DNA of 64,000 nucleotides. Source: Phorcus lineatus. Lineage: Eukaryota > Mollusca > Gastropoda > Trochida > Trochidae. The DNA lies in contig OV121092.1 in NCBI GenBank assembly GCA_921293015.1, forward strand, positions 45,717,064 through 45,781,063, given 5' to 3'. Made by a program: the position numbers and the translations under genes. The stretch's first letter is position 1, and the number at the start of each line of letters is the position of its first letter. The notes below the pieces were generated by a model. It made no database searches. It was given only the letters and a program-made list of their open reading frames with translations, and was not told where the DNA came from. Below are positions 47,401-58,612 of the stretch, one piece after another.

Positions 47401-47523
47401 TGTTATAAGGAAGGTTACACTTTACACAGACATTACTTACCATGAACTCATCCATGGTTGTGTGGTTCAAATGTTTGAACACTCAGTGCTTTCCAATGTT
47501 ACAAGACTTTTAGGGTATGGGTT

Positions 47524-47695
47524 AGACAAAAATTTAGTCTATGAACAATTTTAATAATTTACTGTTCCTTCATCCATAATATTTTTGTTGGGGCCCTAAT
47601 TTCATAATTTGTGTATTCAGTCATCTAGACTTGCTGCATGTGGACCTCGACTGTATTAAAGGCTCCTTTATATACACAGTCATGACGCAGGACTA
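47524..47695 (-). repeat. Dispersed repeat R, copy 1
   Basis: About 170 bp shared with 52083-52235 in opposite orientation. Diagnostic strings are TCATGACTGTGTATATAAAG, GGTCCACAT and ATGGATGAAGGAACAGTAAA. One end carries a near-palindrome, AGACTAAATTTTTGTCT. Probably a short nonautonomous element. TSDs were not resolved. Confidence 0.75.
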
Positions 47696-48574
47696 GGTAT
47701 GGGTGCATATAGGTAAGGCTTCAGATGGTGATATCCCAAATGCAATAAATGTTGTACACAAACTTTGAAACAGATGCCAATTTGAGGAATAGGAGCTGCA
47801 AGTTAAGTTTTCAACAAAAGCGTACAACACAAAAGAGAGATCGACACCATGAATAGATCAAACAAGACACTTTGTCATACTTCTCACAAAAATAAAAATC
47901 AAGTCTCTCTGTATTTCTTTTTCAACACTAAATTTGAAATTGATATTTAAGCAATGAAGAAACCAAGACACTATCGAAAATGTCTCAGAAAAAGTACAGT
48001 GTTAAAAAATTTCAACAACAAAAATTTTCCATCGATCTTTTATCCGAAAACATTTACAATTGAAATTCTAGCAGTAATGAAAAGTTCCTTTAACACAGAA
48101 AAAAAAGACTTTGGTAAGCAGTCTCTTAAAATATATAGTCTACAGAATAGAATTTCTGGTTGTATTTGAATCTACATGCTTTGGTAGAGTTCAGCTGCCT
48201 TCTCTAACTATGTAGATTCCCTTTGATGACATATATAACTGTTTCAGTGATTCAAATATATAGACTATAATGTAGATGTAATCAGATGAGTAGTCAACCA
48301 GAATTGAAGAAAGAAACGAGTAAAGTGATGAAACTGCTTACCATAATGTCAGAGGGCTGAAAGAGAAACAACACACATGCAGAAAGACATTCAACGCAAC
48401 TTTGATACGAAGACAATTTTTCATCATGACGTACAGAGAAAAGTAATATATACATTGTGTTTGTGACAAAAATGTCTGCTAGAAGACAAATAATTAATAC
48501 AGATGTCTTTTTCAACATGGTAAAGCATATCCAGTGTCATATAAACCATATGTGCATGTGTGCACATTCATTAC
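47696..48574. other. AT-rich noncoding stretch, no gene seen
   Basis: No splice-supported ORF. Probably intron of the minus-strand gene. Confidence 0.4.
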
Positions 48575-48634
48575 CTTTAGCCTAACAAGCATTGTTCTAT
48601 AACTTTTAGTCACTCTAGTCTGTTGTCTCACTTC
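48575..48634 (-). CDS. Candidate 60-nt exon next to the 207-nt exon
   Basis: Minus strand: acceptor GAGAGGTTATTACTTCAG, 20 open codons EVRQQTRVTKSYRTMLVRLK, donor GGCTAAAG then GTAATG. Phase 0 at both ends fits directly after the 48873-49079 exon, 238 bp upstream, in the same phase. The other two frames contain stops. Basic, no recognised domain. Confidence 0.38.
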
Positions 48635-48872
48635 CTGAAGTAATAACCTCTCAAAACTTGTGGAGAAAGTCGACACATATTGCATTGATGACTTTTGGAA
48701 GAGTTTTATCTACCCTTTTTATTTCAAAAATAATTTTGTTCTGTCATAAAGACTGGTTTATTGCTGTGACATCATCAAATGTAATTCTCCTTTACAGGTG
48801 TCAATGTTCAGTATTAAGGAATCTTGTAACAACAGCAACACTTATCAACAAGAATAATCAAATTGGACTCAC

Positions 48873-49079
48873 CGGTGACTGAGCGTAGCTGCCATAAGCT
48901 GCAGGGTGGGGTGTCTGGTACCTCATTCCGACCCCCATCCCCCCTACCCCGACTCCGTTGTTGCGGTAGTAGGTACCCGGGGTCCAGCTGCCTTGGGGGG
49001 TGTGGTACCCAGTTGCCGAGGGCGTGGCACTTGGCGACATTGTATTGTTGTTCTTTGGTGCATACACTGCCCGGGTTTG
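48873..49079 (-). CDS. Exon of an unidentified gene, disordered S/P/G/Y/N-rich
   Basis: 207 nt, 69 codons, phase 0 at both ends. The acceptor has a strong pyrimidine tract (TTTTTTTCCTATTTCACAG) and the donor is CACCG then GTGAGTCC. GC content is much higher than the neighbourhood. The peptide starts QTRAVYAPKNNNTMSPSATP, continues with TGYHTPQGSWTPGTYYRNNG, a Gly/Met-rich GVGVGGMGVGM, and RYQTPHPAAYGSYAQSP. Several Ser-Pro and Thr-Pro sites occur, as does an NTMSP motif similar to the MMSP units in the 6561-6818 exon. That similarity and the same phase suggest, but do not prove, one gene. Such sequence is typical of transcription or RNA regulators with phase-separating tails. A 54-bp minisatellite lies about 270 bp upstream in the intron. 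Confidence 0.65.
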
Positions 49080-49351
49080 CTGTGAAATAGGAAAAAAATT
49101 ATCAATTAATTCAGACAATTTAGCTAATAATTAACTATGAACAATCTAAATATGTAATTAATTCCTGAGTGATCATAAACAGAAATCTTCGCAGAGGGGA
49201 GTGGCACTGGGGGACATTGTTCATCCATTCAGACATATTAAATTTATGAAAAACTAAACTTAAGATAATTCTGTGCCAAGTCATTTGTACTGTTGTTTAT
49301 TGCTGTGAAGAAGAAACATATTTTAATTTAGACACATTAGCTGCTTATTAA

Positions 49352-49906
49352 ACTTTTGTCAATGCAATCTGAGATGCCATCTTATTCAGATTCACAAAGA
49401 ACATTGTCGCAGTCAGTGCAATCTGAGATGCCATCTTATTCAGATTCACAAAGAACATTGTCGCAGTCAGTGCAATCTGAGATGCCATCTTATTCAGATT
49501 CACAAAGAACATTGTCGCAGTCAGTGCAATCTGAGATGCCATCTTATTCAGATTCACAAAGAACATTGTCGCAGTCAGTGCAATCTGAGATGCCATCTTA
49601 TTCAGATTCACAAAGAACATTGTCGCAGTCAGTGCAATCTGAGATGCCATCTTATTCAGATTCACAAAGAACATTGTCGCAGTCAGTGCAATCTGAGATG
49701 CCATCTTATTCAGATTCACAAAGAACATTGTCGCAGTCAGTGCAATCTGAGATGCCATCTTACTCAGATTCACAAAGAACATTGTCGCAGTCAGTGCAAT
49801 CTGAGATGCCATCTTACTCAGATTCACAAAGAACATTGTCGCAGTCAGTGCAATCTGAGATGCCATCTTATTCAGATTCACAAAGAACATTGTCGCAGTC
49901 AGCGCA
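49352..49906. repeat. Minisatellite, 54-bp unit, ten near-identical copies
   Basis: The unit starts CAGTGCAATCTGAGATGCCA and ends CAAAGAACATTGTCGCAGT. Apart from the first and last partial units, I see only one variable site (T or C in CTTA[T/C]TCAG, C in two adjacent copies). This implies recent expansion. Both strands are open through it because 54 is divisible by three (18-residue repeats such as QSEMPSYSDSQRTLSQS on plus). No splice borders or start context support a protein. Confidence 0.95.
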
Positions 49907-51724
49907 AGTGTTTGCTGTCATGAACAAAGAAGTGAATTTAACTCAAAAATAAAACAAATATATTCGGAGGTTTGCTGTCAAAGAGATTAACTAAAAGCAA
50001 GCTATAAATTTTGAATAAGACATTTCATACCAAAATTAAGTATCTATCATACTTAGGCATGGCACCTCAATCCTTGTATTTAAAAAAATACAAACAAAAA
50101 AATGTCCCAGTTTGTAAAGAAGATATATACACAATGCTTACACAATTTTTGTTGTTGTCTGATTGTAAAAACCATGAAAAGTTAGAGGAAATGTAAACAA
50201 ATATTATATTGAAGACATAAAGTATATTCATTTCTGATTATTTCCAGAAATTTTGATGTAAAAATGTCATAATTTTGAAAATAACGATAAATTGACATGG
50301 TTTGAATATTTATTGCTTTATACTTCTGTACCAGCAAATCAATCTGAAACTTTTTTTGCAATCTCCACAGATATAAAACATTACTGTCCATATCTTCACC
50401 AGAAAAACATAGAATAGGAAACTATAAATTCAGCAATGTTCAGTGAACTCCTGCAAGATTGAATACTAAAACCTACAATGGCATAATCATTTGTATTTAA
50501 ACTGGGAGCCTTATGTGATTTGCAGTAATTATTGATTGCAATTAAATATATTTTTGGTATCATGGTGCTTTTACAGCATTATAAATGCATCAATTATATG
50601 TTGCCCCATTTTCCTATCATATATGATATTGGCCAGATGACAAATCTTGTATCGAATTAAGTAAAGATTGGGTAGATTGACATAAGTGAAATATGAAATC
50701 TGATACAGACGACATATGAGAAAGTGACCCTTTCTCATAAGAGATTTATTTGCAAGATAATCCTTTTTTCATAATGTCATCAAGTAAATAAAAACAAAAT
50801 TCAGGGAAAAAAACAAAAGATTTTTGTAACAGTCACAAAAAAAAAGCCACAAAAAAATGAGCAAAAGACAAAACCCACTAAGAATTGTTATGGATAACAA
50901 CTGAAAGAGGGATGTTTCCATAGAAATTCTAGTATCTCTTTGAAGCTTGAACGTAGAAGAATGATAAAGACTTTCTATTGATATGTCATATTCTCAGAAT
51001 ACAGACAATGTAACCTACAGGGCCTAAAACTCCCCTCAAAGAAAATTCAATGATAGTAGCAGATCATTGTATTTTGTAAGTTGTCCAATTTTAACATCAT
51101 GTCTGAAGCTTTCCACGGGATTCATCTTCTACTTGTTTCAATAACTTTCTAAAGCAAATATTTTTAGAAAGAATATATAAAGAGATGATGTCATATGAGT
51201 GTGATATCTGTTAACTCATAGTAACTGGGCACAAATATCATAACCTGTTTATCATCAAAGACGGAAAATTAAACAAAACATAATTTTAGTCTACTTCTAT
51301 GCAGCAGTTGGAGGCGGATTAACTGACGACAGGGTAGAATGCATGCATCGTGATGGACGAACAATGCACACACCATACTAATTGAGTCTTGTAAGAAGAA
51401 ACATTGTTCATAGAGATCGCTATGGAAACAAGTGCACTTTATTTATTAAATCCTAAGGTTCTAAAACTTCAATACAATACTCTATATGAAGGTAGACCGA
51501 GTCTAATCAAAAGACCACTTCATGTTGTACATATCATTTAAATCAAAATTACAGAATATTCATTATTTTACATTTTTGAGAAAAAACATTTATGAAGACT
51601 GTGTGGAGTCTATCTAGAGACCATTGTTCAAGTGGCTGTTCACCTATGAAACAAGTGGAAGTCCTTCTGTTAACAGTCAAAATGCCATTCCTGCCACTCT
51701 AATGTGTTCCATACGTCCCACAAT
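49907..51724. other. AT-rich noncoding stretch, no gene seen
   Basis: Featureless, with A-rich runs near 50800-50870. Probably intron. Confidence 0.5.
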
Positions 51725-51738
51725 ACAATCAAACTTTC

Positions 51739-52059
51739 TTTAGGGGGCGGGATAGAGCAGTGGTTAGCGCTTTCAGCTTCGGATCAAGAGGTCTGTGGTT
51801 CGAATCCCGCCAGGGGCTTGGCAACTTTGTCTGTAGTAGAGAACTGTTCTACACGCAGTCAGGTTTGGGTGCAATGCTAAACTGAGTTTCAGCGCAGTAC
51901 CACCCATGGTTCGCTAGTTCCAGCCGATGCTTGTAGGTTTCACCACAATGCATAGCCACAATGGTGTTGCGGGCTTCCTCTCTGCAATAATACTAGCAGC
52001 TGCGATATAAGTGAAATAATCTTGAAAGCGGCGTTAAACCCCATATCACTCACTCACTC
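51739..52059 (+). mobile_element. tRNA-derived SINE, copy 5, full length and best preserved
   Basis: Plus orientation. A box TAGAGCAGTGG, B box GGTTCGAATCC, tail AAGCGGCGTTAAACCCCATA plus (TCAC)n. A perfect 14-bp TSD, ACAATCAAACTTTC, lies at 51725-51738 and 52060-52073. This is the reference copy for the family in the window. Confidence 0.95.
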
Positions 52060-52082
52060 ACAATCAAACTTTCCTCGCATGA

Positions 52083-52235
52083 TAGTCCTGCTTCATGACT
52101 GTGTATATAAAGGAGCCTTTTATACAGTCTAGGTCCACATTCAGCAAGTCTAGATTGAGGAGCCCCAAAGAAAAAAATATTATGGATGAAGGAACAGTAA
52201 ATGATCAAAATTGTTCATAGACTAAATTTTAGTCT
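52083..52235 (+). repeat. Dispersed repeat R, copy 2
   Basis: Shares TCATGACTGTGTATATAAAG and ATGGATGAAGGAACAGTAAA with 47524-47695 in opposite orientation. It ends in the perfect 17-bp palindrome AGACTAAATTTTAGTCT, which is also found alone at 27394-27410. Confidence 0.75.
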
Positions 52236-55200
52236 CCTCTCATGACTGAAAACCTACATTGGAAATGGTAAAAATTCTATTGCAAACATGCTCGGAAATA
52301 TGACCTTTCAAAAATCGATAGTAATTGGTGTACTATCGGTGGTCCATCAGAAATTGCTTCTCTTCTTATTTCAAACTCACAAATGAACAGGATATGTTCA
52401 GGTTTTATGGTTAAGCATGCCAGGGAAGATGATTCAAAATTCAATTGTTAAAATTGTTCTACTAGAAATCAATGAAAAATGATCCTCTTCTTGGTTCAAA
52501 TTAAAGAGTGAAAACTATTTAAGATGTTTTTGCAAACAATTGAATCCTGACATTTTTATACCATTCTGATTAAAATCTAAAACCAAAATACAATGAAGTA
52601 TGAAGTTGGAAATTTCTTTATAATGCCAGATAAAAAATGACATAGGTTTTTCCTTTATGTTATAAAAATCTTCTGACAGTTACTAGACCTAAATTGAATC
52701 TCAAATTCATTTAGTCTGTCTCCTGTTTATATCAAATAACCTATAGAAAATCTATCTAAAACAATCATTTATGACCTAACATGTGATGCAACAAATTGAT
52801 ATAGGAAGATTGTTTGAAATTTCTTTGGTCCAAGCAAGTCCAGGCTAATACTTACAAAATGTAGGAAAGAACTAGCTACATCGATCACACTTCTGACAGC
52901 TCCACGTGAATGGTTTGATGAAGATGAAATCTAACAAGTTTGGCTACTCCTGTGATCTTCAAAAAAACATTTGAACTTTGGTGTGATGTTTGATGTGATG
53001 TAAAGAGGAAAGTAGTAACTGTCGGATTGATTTGGATCAAATTTGGCAAGAAATAAACCCAGTTTTTCTACATCAGGAACAAAATTTATATTTCTGTGCT
53101 AGTTGAAAATCGACCGGTGTTTCCCGATGGACAAAAGGGTCTCTTCTTAAGACAATACTGCTTATCAAAACAGGTTTACAAGTAGAAAAAAAAATCTTCA
53201 ATCAAATCTAATTATCTACTAGACATTTTTTTAGTTTATTTTACCAAAATGTTGAAACTATCAGATGTCATCGCATGAGTCTCTTTCAAGCATTATTTTA
53301 CAGAGTATATTTCGAATTTTTCCTAGCTAAACAAGCTTTACTTTGGTTGAAAACCATGAATTTTCCTCATCTTTCTCCAAATATTAGAAAACCCGGCCAT
53401 AAAAGAATGAAACTTTTCAGCTGATAATTAAACAAAAATCAAGGTTTGCTGATTCATTACATGGCTCTAGTTTTCCCTAAAGGGGTTTAAAACATGCAGA
53501 CCACTTCAACATAGACACTGAAGAACAATGATTAGAAGTTCAGATTCAGAATGAAAAGTCACAAAATAAGGACTGGAAAACTAAAACTTAACACAATGTA
53601 AGAACAATTAACTGGAACCTATAAAAAGACCACTTTCGCCACATACCACAAAAAAATATTCATAAACTTAAAACAACATTGATTTGCACCCGTTTTTGTG
53701 GTCCTAATCAAGCATTTTATCACTGGCATCTACCTACATTATAAGTAACGAAGTCACTTATTTTCAGCAATAAAAATCCCCTTTGCTTTAAAGTAAAACT
53801 AGACTTAATCAATATAATAATAATCAAAATATAATCAAGTTCAGATAACATTAATATTGCATATTATAACTTGTCATGGTAGATATGATAAATGTAACAG
53901 TGATGTGAAATTGTAACTGAATCTAATTCAATGTCTTGAATTGAAAATTTGAATAATATTTTGATACAGATATAATATACAATTGTCATCCTCACCCTGT
54001 TTATAAAACATTGTTCAAACTGAAGAATATGAAAAGAGATCTCCATATGCAAATGTATAAGTGGACATTTTAGCTATATATGTCTGACTTGTATGTTAGC
54101 AACTTGAAACTGGGGAATTAAAAATGAAAAAAAAATCAAAAAAAAATCAATGTAGTACATATGTAGTCATGAAGCAGGACCAAAGCGAAACCAACACAGT
54201 GAAGGTGTTTTCAGACAAAACCTACATGAAGGTCAGCGACAAGGGACCGTGGTCCTGCAGAAGCTATGAATCACACCCATCAACCACGCATATCAGGTTT
54301 TGCCGGTGGCTGCAAGTGACAAACAATTAGACATCTAATTTCCAAAAGAATACATTGAGTGTGTTTTCTTAAAGTATCTGCAGTGACAGCCTACATCAGC
54401 ACAATCAATACTGACATCAACTTTGTCAAGCATGTCCGTGTTCTGGGAATTAGGATTCCATAATTGTTACTGGCACCTGCTTTTGAAAAAAAATAATTGG
54501 TTCTGAAGGTAAATAAGGTTCTGAACCATTTCTACAACATAAATGTATCATTAATCTATCATAATTTTTATGCTTCACCCTCTGTATGTGTATAAAATTT
54601 ATGTTGGATATTTGTAATTGGTACTCTGCTACATTGAGGTGTATGCAATCTTGAATTTATATAATCTGTTATGTTAAACAACTGTAAGATATGTTGTATC
54701 AATTTATGTTAGCGTAAAAACAGAATAAACATAATATCATTTCGGTGTTTGGGAAAATGGTATTTATAGATAGTCTTACTTTTCGAGTAAAATTTGAGTA
54801 AAACGTCTCAGATCCTCCTTGGTGAGTGTAAAATTGCCTCAAAAACTTTTTTTTTTAAATAAAATAAAATTTTGACAAATATAGCTACCAAGCTTGATGT
54901 GGGAGAGTATATCTTTTTCTTTGATCATTCACTTGAATCAAGTGTTCATAACCCTGATATTTTCTTGATTTCAAACAAATTGCTACATTCTAGTTTCTCC
55001 ACTCCCTGACCTCACTCAGAGGGGTGATAAAAAATGATTTAAAAAACTCTGAAAAACAAATTTCAATCTCATGTCTATCTTCAAAAATGATTTAGGTGAG
55101 ACGTATATATCTAAGTTTTTATCAAAGATAAAAGCTAAGAGTGGAAACATATTGAGATGACTTAACCCAGAGCATTTTTCAGATTTCATTCAATTTGTAA

Positions 55201-56339
55201 TTAACCTTTTTCTCAAGAATAGGGCAGAGTTAACTTTTAACCAAGACAACCTACTGTGCACCAATCAGGATTAAATCGACAATCTAAACACTGTCCCCAA
55301 AGATGAGAGATGCTTTGGTACACAAGTGACCCCTGAGGTCAGGTCAAAGGTCAAAAACATCCAAATCAGGTTACAAGAAGGTCAAATGCCCCCAAAATTA
55401 GCATCAAGGTCGGCTAAAGTTACAAATGGATTCTGTCAGTTGGATTGTGTGTCCATTTTGTCATTCAATTTAAATGGGTGACTGAATTATGTTGTTGATT
55501 CTGCTTAGGGTTATCAGAGCCTAAATGGATAATAAAGGGAGATCAGATTGGTTCATCAAATTTCAGATCAATGAAACATACATTTCACATTATTTCATAA
55601 GCAAAATAAAACATGGAAACTGTAACTATTCCTTACAACTATCATAGATTATTATCTCAAATGAGCACCTTTGATTAAGACAATAGATTCACTTTTTCAA
55701 ATATTCAAGTTGATTAATAGCATCTGTTACTAAAACCATCAAAAGAACTGTCTGCCATCTGTTTCATGGTTATGATTATCTGAAGAAGTATCCATTCTCA
55801 TAAAAAGTCAACGACCTTTTGACCTGCAGAAACCAGCATCAAATCAATGTCATGCCAGATATATATAATGACTTATTTTTCTAATATTTGGCTAAAAACC
55901 AGAAACTGACTTTTCATCATGCAAGACAAGAGTGAAATGTTACATTTATTTATGAAATAGATCGATCAGATGCGCCTCAAAAGGGAGATAATCAATACAT
56001 GGTCAATTCCATACAGTCACCATCGAAGAAATCAGTCATATATACCTCTTACACCTTCAATAAAGACTATATACTTCACGCCAAGGATATAAACAAAACA
56101 GCAATATTTTATGTTTAATTTCCTATTAAAAGGACGGCAACAATTTTGACTAAAAATGGTTGCAAGCTCATTTAGCAACGATACAGATATCAGCACCGAT
56201 CTGATTGGACGAGAGAGTCCACTGTTGCATGTGAGGAGCCGATTCATCTGGACATGTTGTAACAGGGCTCTGTCTCTGACAGCCAGCCAATTGTCTTGGA
56301 GGAGTTCAGGAAGGGCACATGAATAACACTGTCACTTAC
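52236..56339. other. Mostly AT-rich noncoding stretch
   Basis: At 53996-54019 a possible 24-nt microexon on the minus strand (FEQCFINR) lies between a strong acceptor (TTTTCATATTCTTCAG) and a donor (AACAGG then GTGAGG). At 54160-54330 a GC-richer plus-strand ORF (MKQDQSETNTVKVF...) begins with a string shared with repeat R (AGTCATGAAGCAGGAC), so it may be transposon-derived. Receptor half-sites lie at 55336-55353. Confidence 0.3.
55336..55353 (+). promoter_or_regulatory. Perfect DR1 nuclear-receptor site with extra half-site
   Basis: AGGTCA at 55341 and AGGTCA at 55348 are separated by one A, an exact DR1 of the kind bound by HNF4, RXR heterodimers and COUP-TF. A third AGGTCA at 55336 overlaps the first by one base. 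A further AAGGTCA follows near 55378. About 1 kb from the exon candidate at 56340, on its 3' side. Confidence 0.45.
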
Positions 56340-56389
56340 AGTGCTTCCCTTGACCTTCAGTATATCTTCATCAAGTCTAACTGAGTAGA
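56340..56389 (-). CDS. Candidate 50-nt exon
   Basis: Minus strand: acceptor CAAATCTTTTGCTCATTTCCGAG, two bases of a split codon, then YSVRLDEDILKVKGST, then donor GCACT followed by GTAAGTGAC. It ends in phase 0, compatible with the 207-nt exon downstream. The alternation of charged and hydrophobic residues is typical of a folded beta-rich domain, but the peptide is too short to assign. Confidence 0.36.
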
Positions 56390-58540
56390 CTCGGAAATGA
56401 GCAAAAGATTTGAATAATTAAAATAAATATGTAATCTTTTGAATGGTTGCATGAAATTTTTATTCTGTTAATATTTGTAAATTAATGTTAAAAAATGATT
56501 TAATTTTTGTAGGTCATTTAGAAGATGGATCTAGCGTGTTTGAAAATCAGAGGCATGTTATACTGGATTGGTAGTGAGCTAATTCTTAATTGAAACCGAA
56601 TATGAACTTGCAATTTATTAAATTAGTAAAAACGTAATCAATTTTTTTAATTATTTAAGTATTTGTATTTAAATTCCCCCCCATGAAATCAACTCACAAC
56701 TGAGTAGATTCAGAAATGATTATTAACAAACCATTCAAATAATTAAGTCATCTCTTTAATTGTTGTAAGAATAATTTTGCTTTGAAGATTTGTATATTAT
56801 TATGACTAAATAATCGAAATTGAAGGTATAATTTTCAAATTGTTTAACAAAAAATCTTTCTTTAAAGAATCATGAATGATTACTTCATTTCTTAATGACT
56901 ATTATTATTGTCTGAATATGTATTTCTATTTAAATCATTCCAGTTTTTACCAGAGCTAGAAGACAATAACCAAGTCATGTCTTTTTATCTGTCAGTTTAA
57001 TGGTTGTTAAAACTGTAGACTTAAGTTTTTGACACCATAAAATGTCTTCCAATCTGTTCATTAAGTGATTTGAACCAATTCAATTCAATTTCATTTTGTA
57101 AATAAACAAGGTTGCCTTAAAACTGAATTTCAAATTCAGTAGGGTCTGATTTTATTAAGAAAATGTTATATCTTGAACTCTTTAATATTGAATGTTTAGG
57201 GAACACCTAAACTTTTTAATTTAATGCAGAAATGATGTAGATCACACAAGCTACAAAACAACGCTTACATGATAATACATATGACATTATTAGGATGTAT
57301 TTTACATAAAAAATTCATAAGACAAGAAAAAGGTGTGAAACGAAAAAAATCTAAAAAACTTTAAAACCAAAATACATATTGTCAAGGCAAGGAAAAATAA
57401 CAAAAAGTGACAAGACAATAAAAACACCCCAAGGCAAATCAAGTCATTGATAAGAAGCATTTCCCCAGTTATTTCCTTGTGAACAGAGCTCATTACGTCC
57501 TCCCTGAAACATAATCAACTGTATAATGGACCCTGCTTGTTTGCCTAAAAGTCTAGTTACTTCCACAAGCAGATGTGTATACAGAAGCGACACTCTATAC
57601 CACAACACCATCCTTGGAATATACCGACATAAGGGCTGTTTGGTTGAACACCATTGAATCTTCTGACCTTCCTCAAAATTCTTTATTTGTTTTTGTCATT
57701 TTTCAAAGAGTTTTGGATATTTTCTTCTTTTTTTAAAAATTATTTTACTTTTTCACAGTTTTTCTCCCAACTTCCTGACCAAAGGGGAGTAACCCCATCA
57801 GCCCAGCATCCCAAGTGCGCTCAATCAAAGATGGTGTTTAATTTAGAAACTTCCAAAGGAACTGTTTTGATATTTTGTTATAATGGATGGTGAAGTTTGA
57901 CAATGGAACTAACTATAAACCTTAGATAATACCCATGTTCTGTTTTCAGGGTGACCTTATGATAAATTAATGATGAAGGCCAATTCAAAACTTTTCTTTC
58001 ATCATAACAGAATGATTAAAGAAACAGCTTGTTCACTAAATTGTCCCGAATGTTTGTTTTATCAACTTAGAACAGATAACGAAAAGAACGCAAATCAAAG
58101 TAGTCATTTACTATAATAGCATCAAACCAATGACCAAAATCTTCTGTCATAACTGTATGCCAAAATATATTGATAAAAAGTTTCCACTTATTTATGACCA
58201 GCTATGTCTAAATCAATTGCAAAGCCCAATACCACCTATCATGGTAACACTTAAAACTTGATTAGTTTTTAAGAGAAAATATATTGATTATTCAAAGGAA
58301 ACATATTGATTATTCAAAGGAAATATATTGAATATTCAAAGGATATATAATGATTATTCAGAGAAAATAAATTGACTGTTTAGAAAAAAGACATTTACAA
58401 TTTAGAAAGCATATTGGTTAATGCCCCATGGACGGGTTGCCACCTATCAGAGACTTCGTATATGTGAGGGCGACACCTCCATGATGTATGTATAGAGCAG
58501 TAATGGGAAGACCAAAGAGGTATAAGCAATGGACAATTAC
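56390..58540. other. AT-rich noncoding stretch
   Basis: No splice-supported ORFs. A short tandem repeat lies at 58275-58390. Probably intron. Confidence 0.45.
58275..58390. repeat. 22-bp tandem repeat, about five diverging copies
   Basis: Unit GAAACATATTGATTATTCAAAG, with substitutions increasing toward the right. Confidence 0.8.
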
Positions 58541-58612
58541 ATAATTGTGTTCCCTGACCCCACATTCCTCCCGCCATTGTGCAGCTGACCCAGAAGCAGG
58601 TGCCCCCTCGTA
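58541..58612 (-). CDS. Candidate 72-nt exon
   Basis: Minus strand: a good acceptor (CCCCTCCTTTACTTGTGTCAG) and a weaker donor (AATTAT then GTAATT) enclose 24 phase-0 codons starting YEGAPASGSAAQWREECGVR. GC content is higher than the flanks over about 200 bp. No domain is recognised. Another frame (MAGGMWGQGTQL) is also open, so this could be a conserved noncoding island instead. Confidence 0.3.

Noticed and set aside
48798..48857. Plus-strand terminal exon VSMFSIKESCNNSNTYQQE
   Set aside because: It abuts a much better-supported exon on the opposite strand. Probably an accidental open frame.
49348..49952. Repeat-protein ORFs on both strands in the 54-bp array
   Set aside because: Same reasoning. 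Third-position changes alone cannot be judged because almost no variation exists.
51743..51830. tRNA gene
   Set aside because: A and B boxes are present, but the sequence continues into a repeated body with a LINE-like tail and is flanked by a TSD, so it is the head of a SINE.
54124..54330. Plus-strand ORF MKQDQSETNTVKVF...
   Set aside because: It looks protein-like, but it starts in a string shared with repeat R and has no good acceptor. It could be transposon-derived, so no gene was called.
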